A DNA stretch of 64,000 bases, from NCBI RefSeq assembly GCF_000152625.1, contig NZ_CH724156.1, positions 1,551,466 to 1,615,465 of the forward strand. The letters are read 5' to 3'. Below, piece after piece: positions 11,498 through 19,708 of the stretch. A program made the position numbers and the translations under genes. The notes beneath the pieces are model-generated. The model saw only the letters and a program-made list of their open reading frames with translations. It was not told where the DNA came from and searched no databases. Position 1 is the first letter of the stretch, and the number at the start of each line of letters is the position of its first letter. The stretch comes from Roseovarius nubinhibens ISM (GTDB taxonomy: Bacteria; Pseudomonadota; Alphaproteobacteria; Rhodobacterales; Rhodobacteraceae).

Positions 11498-14314
11498 ATG
11501 AAAAATCGGATTTCGCCTCATCAAACCAAGTTGCTGGCCCACCTTGTGACGTTGGAAGGTAGTCCCACAAACGATATGTCTCGGACGCTGGCAAGCGCAC
11601 GCGTGGACATGAACCCTCATCAGGTTGAGGCCGCACTATTCGCCCTCCGATCACCCTTATCTAAGGGTGTCATCTTAGCAGATGAAGTTGGTCTCGGAAA
11701 AACTATTGAGGCGAGTCTGGTCATTGCTCAGCGATGGGCGGAGCGAAGACAGCGCATAATTCTCGTGGTTCCAGCGACGCTGAGAAAGCAATGGGCGCAG
11801 GAGTTGCGGGAGAAATTTGGCCTAGAAAGCGTTGTTCTAGAAGCCAAAGCTTACAATGCGGAGCGCCGCGACGGTATTACAAACCCATTTGATCGAATCC
11901 GGCCAATTACCGACCCTGAAATCGTAATCTGCTCTTACCAGTTCGCGGCGTCAAAGAAATCAGATTTGGCGGGCGTTCCATGGGACCTAGTCGTTTTTGA
12001 TGAAGCACATAAGCTTCGAAACGTTTGGCGAAAATCGGGTGCTACGATAGCTCAGGCCCTCAAGGTGGCCTTTGAAGGTTGTCAGAAGTTGCTCCTATCA
12101 GCGACTCCGCTTCAGAATTCGCTTATCGAGTTGTATGGGCTGACGACTATTATCGACGACCACTTCTTTGGACCAGAAGCATCATTTCGTGCCAACTATA
12201 TGGTTGGGAAAACTGGGGCCCAAAACCTACCGGTTCTCCGTGAACGGCTAAACAGCATTTGTGCACGGACACTGCGCCGCCAAGTGCAGGCTGAGGGCGG
12301 TATATCATTCACGCGCCGTCTGTCGATCACCGAGGATTTTACGCCTTCAGCCGAAGAGCAGGCGCTCTACGAACGTGTGTCCGAATACCTTCAACGTGAG
12401 GACCTAAAAGCGTTCAATCCAAAGGGTCGGCACCTTGTTACATTGGTCCTACGTAAGCTGTTAGCTTCTTCTCCGACGGCAATCGAAGGTGCGCTTGGCA
12501 AAATTGTTGCTCGCCTAGAACTTGAGCAACAGGCAGCGGAAGAAGACCTCGATGATTTCGAAACAGGGGATGAATACGAAGACGGCTTCGATGATGGTGA
12601 TGAAGGTGAGGTGGAAAGACTATCTCTTGCGGCTGAGCTGGAAGAGCTAAAGGCGACAAAGAGTCTAGCTGCAGGGGTGCAGCGCAGCGCAAAGGCCGAT
12701 GCGCTTTTGAGGGTCCTTCAGCGCGCAATGGATGAAGTTCAGAAGCTTGGTGGACAGCGCAAAGCTGTTATTTTTACTGAATCTGTTCGTACTCAGATGT
12801 TCCTATGTGATCTGCTCAACCAGAACGGCTATGGCGGAAAAATCGTTCTGATGAACGGTTCAAACAATGATCCAGACAGCCGATTGCGCTACAAGGCCTG
12901 GGTTGAACGGCACAAGGGCACTTCGGTCATATCTGGGTCCAAGGCAGCAGACACCAAAGCTGCAATCGTTGAGGCGTTCCGTGACGATGCTGACATCCTG
13001 ATTGCGACTGAGGCTGGCGGTGAAGGGGTCAATCTCCAGTTCTGCTCGCTTCTGGTAAACTTTGACCTGCCGTGGAACCCTCAGCGCGTAGAGCAGCGTA
13101 TAGGACGGGTTCACCGTTATGGTCAAAAATGCGACGTAGTTGTCGTCAATTTCATAAACCGGTCCAACCGCGCAGATGAACGAGTGTTCGAGCTTCTCGA
13201 AGAAAAGTTCGCATTGTTCGATGGCGTATTTGGGGCCTCCGACGAAATCTTGGGCGCTATAGAATCTGGCGTGGACATCGAGCGACGTATTCTCGACATC
13301 TATCAGCAATGCCGATCAACAGACGAGGTGGAGCAGGCTTTTGACGATCTTCAGGCTGAAATGGACGCATTGCTGGCTGAGAAAGACACCGAAACTCGCG
13401 CTAAATTGATCGAACACTTCGACGAGACCGTTGCAGAGCGGCTTAAAGGGCGGCGAGAGGAAACCGGGCTCATGCTGGACTTATTCCAGCGGCGTCTTTT
13501 GGCGCTGGTGCGCGGCGTCTGGCCAGATGCTCGGGTAGACGGGCATCAGTTCCACCATCAAGATGAAACGTATACCTTGGACTGGCGTGAAGCGGAGACT
13601 GGAGCGGCGACATTCTTCCGGCTAGGAACACCTTTGGCGGATCACATGTTAGAAGCAGCTAAGGCGGCTGATTTGCCACCCGCGCGCCTAACCTTTGAAC
13701 CTGACGCCTATGGAGGACACCTCGCAGATGTGGCCGCACTCCGGGGAAAATCAGGCACTCTCACCGCAGGGATCATGACGATGACCAGTCTCAAGGCGCG
13801 CGAAGAGCTAGTTATTGTCATGCAGGCTGATGACGGCACTCCTTTGTCAGAAGACACGGCTGCGCGCCTTTTGTTGGTTCCAGCCAAGGCTGATGCTCCG
13901 TCCCGCTCGTTTGACCCTCAGGCACTGGAAGATGCAGTGCAGGCCGCACTGGTAGAGCGACGAGCGCGAGCTGCCAAGGAAGATGAGGCGTTTTACGCCG
14001 AAGAGCAAAGCAAGCTTGACGCTTGGGCCGACGAGGCGAAAGCAGCTGGCAAGCTTGAAATCGACGCCATGGGCCGCGAGATTAAACAGTTGAAGGCTGC
14101 GGCGCGTAGAGCGAATGCACTTGATGAAAAGCTGGCGTTGCAGCGCGAAGCAAAAGCGCTCGAAAAACTGCGCCGCGACCGTCAAATGTCGCTTTATGAT
14201 GAAGAAATTCGGATTGAGGAGGAGCAGGACGCGCTTCTTCATCGCGTAGAACAGATGTTAGAGATGGGCACGACATGGAAACCTCTGGTTTCTATCCAGT
14301 GGACCATTCAGTGA
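11498..14314 (+). CDS. SNF2/HepA-type DEAD/DEAH helicase of the defence-type cluster
   Basis: 938 aa. SF2 ATPase of the Swi2/Snf2 group, expected to move on double-stranded DNA. The motifs in order are Walker A 'DEVGLGKT' (about 62-69), DEAH box 'FDEAHKLRN' (about 167-175), motif III 'LLLSATPLQNS', and in the second RecA lobe 'TEAGGEGVNLQ' and 'QRIGRVHRYGQ' (about 530-543). A very acidic insert (near 350-380) and a charged coiled-coil C-terminus follow. The start at 11498 ('MKNRISPHQTK') has a 'gaggga' site; an in-frame ATG at 11441 is the alternative. It is the first large gene of a same-strand row with the methyltransferase 48 bp downstream. Confidence 0.9.
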   Translation: MKNRISPHQTKLLAHLVTLEGSPTNDMSRTLASARVDMNPHQVEAALFALRSPLSKGVILADEVGLGKTIEASLVIAQRWAERRQRIILVVPATLRKQWAQELREKFGLESVVLEAKAYNAERRDGITNPFDRIRPITDPEIVICSYQFAASKKSDLAGVPWDLVVFDEAHKLRNVWRKSGATIAQALKVAFEGCQKLLLSATPLQNSLIELYGLTTIIDDHFFGPEASFRANYMVGKTGAQNLPVLRERLNSICARTLRRQVQAEGGISFTRRLSITEDFTPSAEEQALYERVSEYLQREDLKAFNPKGRHLVTLVLRKLLASSPTAIEGALGKIVARLELEQQAAEEDLDDFETGDEYEDGFDDGDEGEVERLSLAAELEELKATKSLAAGVQRSAKADALLRVLQRAMDEVQKLGGQRKAVIFTESVRTQMFLCDLLNQNGYGGKIVLMNGSNNDPDSRLRYKAWVERHKGTSVISGSKAADTKAAIVEAFRDDADILIATEAGGEGVNLQFCSLLVNFDLPWNPQRVEQRIGRVHRYGQKCDVVVVNFINRSNRADERVFELLEEKFALFDGVFGASDEILGAIESGVDIERRILDIYQQCRSTDEVEQAFDDLQAEMDALLAEKDTETRAKLIEHFDETVAERLKGRREETGLMLDLFQRRLLALVRGVWPDARVDGHQFHHQDETYTLDWREAETGAATFFRLGTPLADHMLEAAKAADLPPARLTFEPDAYGGHLADVAALRGKSGTLTAGIMTMTSLKAREELVIVMQADDGTPLSEDTAARLLLVPAKADAPSRSFDPQALEDAVQAALVERRARAAKEDEAFYAEEQSKLDAWADEAKAAGKLEIDAMGREIKQLKAAARRANALDEKLALQREAKALEKLRRDRQMSLYDEEIRIEEEQDALLHRVEQMLEMGTTWKPLVSIQWTIQ

Positions 14315-14362
14315 GAAATAATAGAAGGGCTGCAAATAAAGTGGCTGGATTAGGAGAATGAC

Positions 14363-16114
14363 GTGGCAGGCAAAAATAAATTAGAGCTGACTTGGATCGG
14401 TAAGAGCAAGCGCGAGAAACTTGAGCCGCGTGTGCTAATCGAGGATAAAGGCATGGGCTATTCTGGAAAGTTTTTGGTCCAGGGCGCCGATGCTCATGAC
14501 AATATTTTAATAAAAGGTGATAATTTACTTGCCTTAAAGTCCCTAGAGGCAACACATTCCGGAATTGTTAAGTGCATTTACATCGACCCTCCTTATAATA
14601 TTAGGGCCGCAACGCCCTACTATGAAGATGGCTTGGAAACCTCTGAATGGCTTAGCTTGATGAAGGACCGCCTTAGTCTATTGAAGCGACTCTTGTCACC
14701 TGAAGGTGTAATTTTTGTTCAAATTGATGACCGTGAGTTAGCCTATTTAACAATTTTGATGGACGAGCTTTTTGGAAGGCAAAATAGAGTAAATATCATA
14801 TCAGTAAAAATGTCTGAGGCCACCGGAGTCAAGATGACGCATGCGCGTCGGAGGTTGCCCAAAACAAAAGAATTTATCCTGTTCTATACCAATGGAAATT
14901 CTGTTGATATTAATCCTGTTCAGGTTCCGCTCTCAGAGTGGAACAATGAATATAAGGAAATACTTTTAAATATCGATAATGAGACTCTTAGTGAGGTAAA
15001 AGAGATTATTTATCAAGAAAAGGGCTGCGATGCGGATATTGCAACGCTTAACCAACTTATAAAAGACTGCAAGATAACCAGCCTTTCCAAATACTTTTCT
15101 GAGAAAAATATAACCAAAGACCAGGAGAAAGATGATTTTAAATGGGCTAACGCATGGCGCATTGTTCAAGCCGTGGGGGCAGGCAGTATAAAAGATCGGG
15201 CACTCGCTGTTCGACAAGAGGGGTGTGATTTGTCAGCGGTAATTTCTTCAAGAGGGAAGCTTAGTGTATTTAAGACGAACTTCGATTCTTCCTCGCGGGA
15301 CCCAAGAATTAGACTCCTTTTTGCTGACAAATATTTAACATACAACCCAGGTGATTTTTGGACCGACATTAAGACGGCTGGGGGAGTTGCTGACGAAGGT
15401 GGAGTAAAGTTCCCCAAAGGAAAGAAGCCAGAAGCTTTGTTGCAAAGATTGATTTCAATGGTAACCAAGCCTGGAGATATTGTTTTGGATTCATTTGCGG
15501 GGTCCGGCACCACGGGTGCTGTAGCTCACAAGATGGGCCGGCGTTGGATCATGGTTGAACTGGGTGAGCACGCAGAGAGCCATATCGTCCCTCGTCTCAA
15601 AAAGGTGATCGACGGTCAGGACCCCAGCGGCATCACAGAGAACGTTGGTTGGCAGGGCGGTGGTGGTTATCGCTATTTTCGGCTCGCCCCTTCACTTTTG
15701 CAGAAGGACCAATGGGGCCAACATGTTATCTCGAAAGACTATAAGCCCGAGATGCTAGCCGAAGCAGTCTGCAAGCTCATGGGCTTCACCTATGCCCCTA
15801 GCCAGAACCACTTCTGGCAGCACGGTCATTCAACCGAAAACGACTTTATCTATGTGACCACCCAACGCCTTACCTATGACGCTCTTCGCAAGTTGAGCCA
15901 TGAGGTCGGCGAACGACGCACGCTATTGGTCTGTTGCCGTGCCCATGACGAAAATACCTTTGACAATCTCACGGTACGCAAAATCCCTCACGCGGTTATG
16001 GCCAAATGTGAATGGGGCCGTGACGATTATTCCTTAAACATTCAGGAGGCATCAGCGGAGCCAATTACCGAGGGCGACCTGGACGAAGACGACACCGTGG
16101 AGGCCGCAGAATGA
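14363..16114 (+). CDS. Beta-class site-specific DNA methyltransferase (type III Mod-like)
   Basis: 583 aa from a GTG preceded by 'taggaga'. Motif IV 'DPPYN' (75-79) comes before the AdoMet motif I 'DSFAGSGTT' (about 376-384), the order of beta-class N6-adenine or N4-cytosine methylases. The region between them (about 110-370) should hold target recognition. The C-terminal part after 400 resembles the extended Mod subunits. Base composition changes inside the gene: about 14440-15480 is markedly AT-rich, while the remainder matches its neighbours, which suggests replacement of the recognition region. It overlaps the next gene by 4 bp (ATGA), so Mod and Res are translationally coupled. Confidence 0.92.
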   Translation: MAGKNKLELTWIGKSKREKLEPRVLIEDKGMGYSGKFLVQGADAHDNILIKGDNLLALKSLEATHSGIVKCIYIDPPYNIRAATPYYEDGLETSEWLSLMKDRLSLLKRLLSPEGVIFVQIDDRELAYLTILMDELFGRQNRVNIISVKMSEATGVKMTHARRRLPKTKEFILFYTNGNSVDINPVQVPLSEWNNEYKEILLNIDNETLSEVKEIIYQEKGCDADIATLNQLIKDCKITSLSKYFSEKNITKDQEKDDFKWANAWRIVQAVGAGSIKDRALAVRQEGCDLSAVISSRGKLSVFKTNFDSSSRDPRIRLLFADKYLTYNPGDFWTDIKTAGGVADEGGVKFPKGKKPEALLQRLISMVTKPGDIVLDSFAGSGTTGAVAHKMGRRWIMVELGEHAESHIVPRLKKVIDGQDPSGITENVGWQGGGGYRYFRLAPSLLQKDQWGQHVISKDYKPEMLAEAVCKLMGFTYAPSQNHFWQHGHSTENDFIYVTTQRLTYDALRKLSHEVGERRTLLVCCRAHDENTFDNLTVRKIPHAVMAKCEWGRDDYSLNIQEASAEPITEGDLDEDDTVEAAE

Positions 16115-18927
16115 CCAATATACCTGAACTTGATAAAATCGGACGCGCCGTCGCACAGCGCCTGTCACTGCGCCCACCCCAATCCGAAAGCCTTGCCATT
16201 CTTGGTGATGTTGCAACCCGTGTTGCGGACGAGCTCGGTGGTTTGAAAGATGCTGACACCGCAGACGTGTTGCGCATCGTGCAGGATGCCTATCCTCATG
16301 TCACCGACTTTGAGCGCGACTTCCCCTCACTTTCCTTCGCACTTGCCACTGGCGTCGGAAAAACGCGACTGATGGGTGCGTTTATCGCATGGTTGCGCGA
16401 AGCCGGTATCAGCCGTCATTTTCTTGTCCTGGCACCCAACCTGACGATATACGACAAGCTGAAGCTCGACTTTACTCCCGGTACGCCGAAGTATGTGTTT
16501 AAGGGGCTTCCGGTTTTTGCAACGTCACCACCTGTGCTGGTCACCGGCGATGACTACGAAGATGGACGCGGTGTGCGGGCCGAAGATGGACTTGGCACCG
16601 GTCAAGGCCAGCTAGGCTTTGAGGGTGACACCATTATCAACGTCTTCAACATTTCGAAAATCAATGCTGACAAGGACGCCCGAGGCGTGCCGCGCGTAAG
16701 ACGTTTGCAGGAATACATCGGGGAATCCTATTTCGACTATCTCGCTGGACTAGATGATCTTGTCTTGCTGATGGACGAAGCGCACCGCTATAGGGCCAGC
16801 GCCGGTGCTAAGGCCATCAACGCGCTGAAGCCGATCTTGGGACTTGAACTCACGGCAACGCCCAAAGCGGCAGGTGCGGGCGGTCAAGACTTCAAGAATG
16901 TGGTCTACGGCTATTCATTGGGCCAAGCGATGCGGGACGGGTTCGTAAAAGAGCCTGCCGTCGCAACACGCGAGAACTTCGATCCCTCCGGCTACAACGA
17001 CGAAGAGTTGGACCGTATCAAGTTGCAGGACGGCGTTACCTACCACGAGAAGGTGAAGGCAGACCTGGAGGTTTTTGCCCGATCTGAAGGCGTGGCGAGG
17101 GTAAAACCATTTGTGCTCGTTGTAGCAAAGGACACGACACATGCCGGTGAACTTGAAACTTACATCAAGTCTGAGGATTTCTTTGATGGTCGCTACGCGG
17201 ACCGAGTGATTCAAGTCCACTCAAATCTCAAAGGCGAGATGAAAGACGAGTCGATTGCCCGATTGTTGCAGATCGAAAGTCCCGATGAGCGCACAGAGAT
17301 CGTGATCCATGTCAACAAGCTGGGCGAAGGTTGGGACGTGACCAACCTATTCACAATCGTTCCACTACGCGCTTCGGCCTCCGATATCCTTACGGAACAA
17401 ACAATCGGTCGCGGCCTCCGTTTGCCATACGGGAAACGAACCGGTAACGAAACTGCGGACACACTAACCATCATCGCCCATGAGAGATTCCAGGCTATCG
17501 TGGATGCAGCGCAAAATCCTGAGTCTCTGATAAAGAAGAGTTTCACGATTGGCGAAGGAGGGACTGTTTCTCGTACCCCCGAAGTGCCAGTCCATGTGCC
17601 ATCACGGTTCGAAAGTATGATGACTGGAGAGCGTCCAGGCTTCGGAAAGCCGGAAATGGGCGGCGAAGTTGCACGTGTCATAGACAGCGAAAAAACTCAG
17701 GGTGCTACTGGCGAAGAAACATCGCCGCCGCCGGTCTTGGCAACGCCAGAGGCGCGCAAGACCGCAGCCGCAATCTTTAAACTCACCTCAACGCCGGGGT
17801 CTCATATGGATGTGACAGACCCAACTTCGCACACGAAGATTGTGGCGGCAGTGAAGGAAAGCGCGGCTCAAAGCCCCGATCTCTTTGGAGAGGGCGGTTC
17901 ACCGGAAGAAGCCGACATTAGGAAAGTTCTGACAACCATCGCAGAACATGCAGAGAGAGAGTCGATCTCAATTCCACGAGTAGTTGTTGTGCCAAAAGAC
18001 GATGTGAGTTTCGGATACAACGACTTCGAACCCAAAGACCTCTCGCAAATCAGCTATACGCCCTTAGAAGAAAACATCATTGTTCAAGAGATACGAACTG
18101 GTAAGCGCCGACCGAAGATTGAAGCGAGTGCTGCGCTAAAAGAAACGCGTCCTGAAGACTATATTTTGCGGGCAATGCTGGATCATGGCGACATCGACTA
18201 CGATGAACATGCGGAATTACTCCAAAAACTGACCAGTGCCGTCGTTGACCACCTCCGCAGTTATCTGCCGGATGATGACGCAGTAGAAAAGGTTGCGTAT
18301 CAATTCGAGCGTCCTCTTGCAGGTAGATTGGTGGAGCAGATGCGTCAGCATCGTTGGAACTCCCCCACCGAATATGAAGCGCGTGTAACAAAAGGCACCG
18401 CCACCTTAAAACCGCTGGATTTCACTGCGCCGAGCGATGCTCCATTGCGCCCTTTCAGCTACAAGCCCGGTTCAAAGGAAGAACTCCTTCGGACGTTGTT
18501 CACCGGATTTAAACGTGCTCTGTATCCTATACAGAAGTTTCACTCAGACCCTGAACGGCAATTCGCTGAGGCTCTTGAGCATAGTGGTCAGATCATGAAG
18601 TGGATGAAGCCTGCGCGAAAACAAATGCAAATAGAATGGGGCGCTGGCCAATACTACGAGCCTGATTTTGTGGTTGAGACAGCCAATGAGAAGTGGTTGG
18701 TCGAGATCAAGATGCGAAAAGAAATGAGCGCTGAGGATGTCGTATCAAAAGCAGAGGCAGCAATGAAGTGGTGTGAGCATGCATCAACTCATGAATCTGC
18801 ATTTGGCGGTAAGCCTTGGGTATATATGCTCGTTCCAGATGATGAGGTAGCAGGAGCCACGCCCGAAAAATTGCGCCAGACTCACGCGAGGAAGGTCGCC
18901 AAGAGCGAGATGACTGCTGCTCAATAG
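16111..18927 (+). CDS. Type III restriction Res-like helicase-nuclease
   Basis: 938 aa. SF2 helicase with Walker A 'ATGVGKT' (79-85), DEAH box 'MDEAHRYR' (near 220), 'LTATPK' and motif VI 'TIGRGLRLPYG' (near 430). The C-terminus has a PD-(D/E)xK-type nuclease signature, with 'EPDF' near 850 and 'EIKMRK' near 866. Type III Res subunits combine these activities and cut only with their Mod partner, encoded just upstream with a 4-bp overlap. The length fits the family. With the helicase upstream and the ATPase downstream it may work in a larger complex than plain Mod-Res. Confidence 0.9.
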   Translation: MTNIPELDKIGRAVAQRLSLRPPQSESLAILGDVATRVADELGGLKDADTADVLRIVQDAYPHVTDFERDFPSLSFALATGVGKTRLMGAFIAWLREAGISRHFLVLAPNLTIYDKLKLDFTPGTPKYVFKGLPVFATSPPVLVTGDDYEDGRGVRAEDGLGTGQGQLGFEGDTIINVFNISKINADKDARGVPRVRRLQEYIGESYFDYLAGLDDLVLLMDEAHRYRASAGAKAINALKPILGLELTATPKAAGAGGQDFKNVVYGYSLGQAMRDGFVKEPAVATRENFDPSGYNDEELDRIKLQDGVTYHEKVKADLEVFARSEGVARVKPFVLVVAKDTTHAGELETYIKSEDFFDGRYADRVIQVHSNLKGEMKDESIARLLQIESPDERTEIVIHVNKLGEGWDVTNLFTIVPLRASASDILTEQTIGRGLRLPYGKRTGNETADTLTIIAHERFQAIVDAAQNPESLIKKSFTIGEGGTVSRTPEVPVHVPSRFESMMTGERPGFGKPEMGGEVARVIDSEKTQGATGEETSPPPVLATPEARKTAAAIFKLTSTPGSHMDVTDPTSHTKIVAAVKESAAQSPDLFGEGGSPEEADIRKVLTTIAEHAERESISIPRVVVVPKDDVSFGYNDFEPKDLSQISYTPLEENIIVQEIRTGKRRPKIEASAALKETRPEDYILRAMLDHGDIDYDEHAELLQKLTSAVVDHLRSYLPDDDAVEKVAYQFERPLAGRLVEQMRQHRWNSPTEYEARVTKGTATLKPLDFTAPSDAPLRPFSYKPGSKEELLRTLFTGFKRALYPIQKFHSDPERQFAEALEHSGQIMKWMKPARKQMQIEWGAGQYYEPDFVVETANEKWLVEIKMRKEMSAEDVVSKAEAAMKWCEHASTHESAFGGKPWVYMLVPDDEVAGATPEKLRQTHARKVAKSEMTAAQ

Positions 18928-19014
18928 GTGGCGGCAGTCAAGGATGCTTTTTGCGCAATGCGGGCAACTCTGTATTCCGTATGAATGTCCAAGTTTCGCA
19001 CAAACGGAAATTAA

Positions 19015-19458
19015 TCAATCAAAGAAAGACCAGTCAACTGAAGCTGTTATTGGGATCGATGCTTCAGACGGCTTATGGCCCGACTGACCGTTACAGATTG
19101 GAAAGCACCCGTAATTCTTGAGGAAATCGCTTAAGAAAAAATTTTCAATATCAAAAAGGTTATCGTTGCCGTAGTTGCTCAATACTTGGGCGGAATAGTA
19201 CGTGAACTTTACGTTCTGCGACGTCGCATAGTTGCTAATGCCAGCATTCCCAGATTGACCTGACAAATGGCCTCCAAGCCTCTTAAATAAGCTGTTTTGC
19301 TTCGACTCGCTCATACCAATGTAAATGAGCTTTGAAGCAGAGAATGGGTACGCGATCTGACTGTCAGTCAGGTAAATGAAGTAAATACCAGAAACTCCAC
19401 GAACAAACTTGATTTCTTGCTCGCTCAAGTTGTAGGTTTGTGTAAATAAAATGCGCAT
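19015..19458 (-). CDS. GIY-YIG domain protein, divergent insert in the defence-type cluster
   Basis: 147 aa. The paired signature is visible as 'GIYFIY' (24-29) and 'LIYIG' (44-48), with a following Arg60 ('FKRLGGH') and a Glu in 'FDIENFF', the usual metal-nuclease residues. GIY-YIG domains nick or cut DNA. It is on the opposite strand to the large genes, and its start is only 28 bp from the start of the 73-aa gene at 19487, so promoters must overlap. Its AT-rich composition differs from the downstream ATPase, so it may have been inserted separately. It could be the nuclease arm of the cluster or an independent passenger. Confidence 0.75.
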   Translation of the reverse strand: MRILFTQTYNLSEQEIKFVRGVSGIYFIYLTDSQIAYPFSASKLIYIGMSESKQNSLFKRLGGHLSGQSGNAGISNYATSQNVKFTYYSAQVLSNYGNDNLFDIENFFLSDFLKNYGCFPICNGQSGHKPSEASIPITASVDWSFFD

Positions 19459-19486
19459 TTTTTGATAATAAACAAGGGGATAGGGC

Positions 19487-19708
19487 TTGACCACCAAAAA
19501 CATAAAAACTGCCACTGACGTCATTGCCGAGTTCCTCGACAGCCAGTGTAAGGACGAATCCCTCGACGCAGGCACCGTGGCCGCTGTCAGCACTCTTCGG
19601 AAGGACGATGATCTTAGCAAGGTTAAGCTGCTGCGAAAGCTTGAAGAGGCGCGCAAGGCAGCGCTCAAGCCTGATGCGGTCAACGCAGTGGAGGCCGGTA
19701 ATGACTAA
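19487..19708 (+). CDS. 73-aa helper protein overlapping the ATPase gene
   Basis: 73 aa from a TTG with 'aagggga' about 8 bp upstream. Small, charged, mainly helical product with no recognised domain. It overlaps the ATPase gene by 8 bp, so translation of the two is probably coupled and the products likely act together. The role could be a regulatory or adaptor subunit for the ATPase. No DNA-binding motif is evident. The real start might be internal, but the overlap and codon use support that it is expressed. Confidence 0.65.
   Translation: MTTKNIKTATDVIAEFLDSQCKDESLDAGTVAAVSTLRKDDDLSKVKLLRKLEEARKAALKPDAVNAVEAGND

Noticed and set aside
11498..18927. DISARM or BREX
   Set aside because: There is a helicase and a methylase, but no DUF1998 protein or phospholipase D for DISARM, and no PglZ or BrxC-type genes for BREX.
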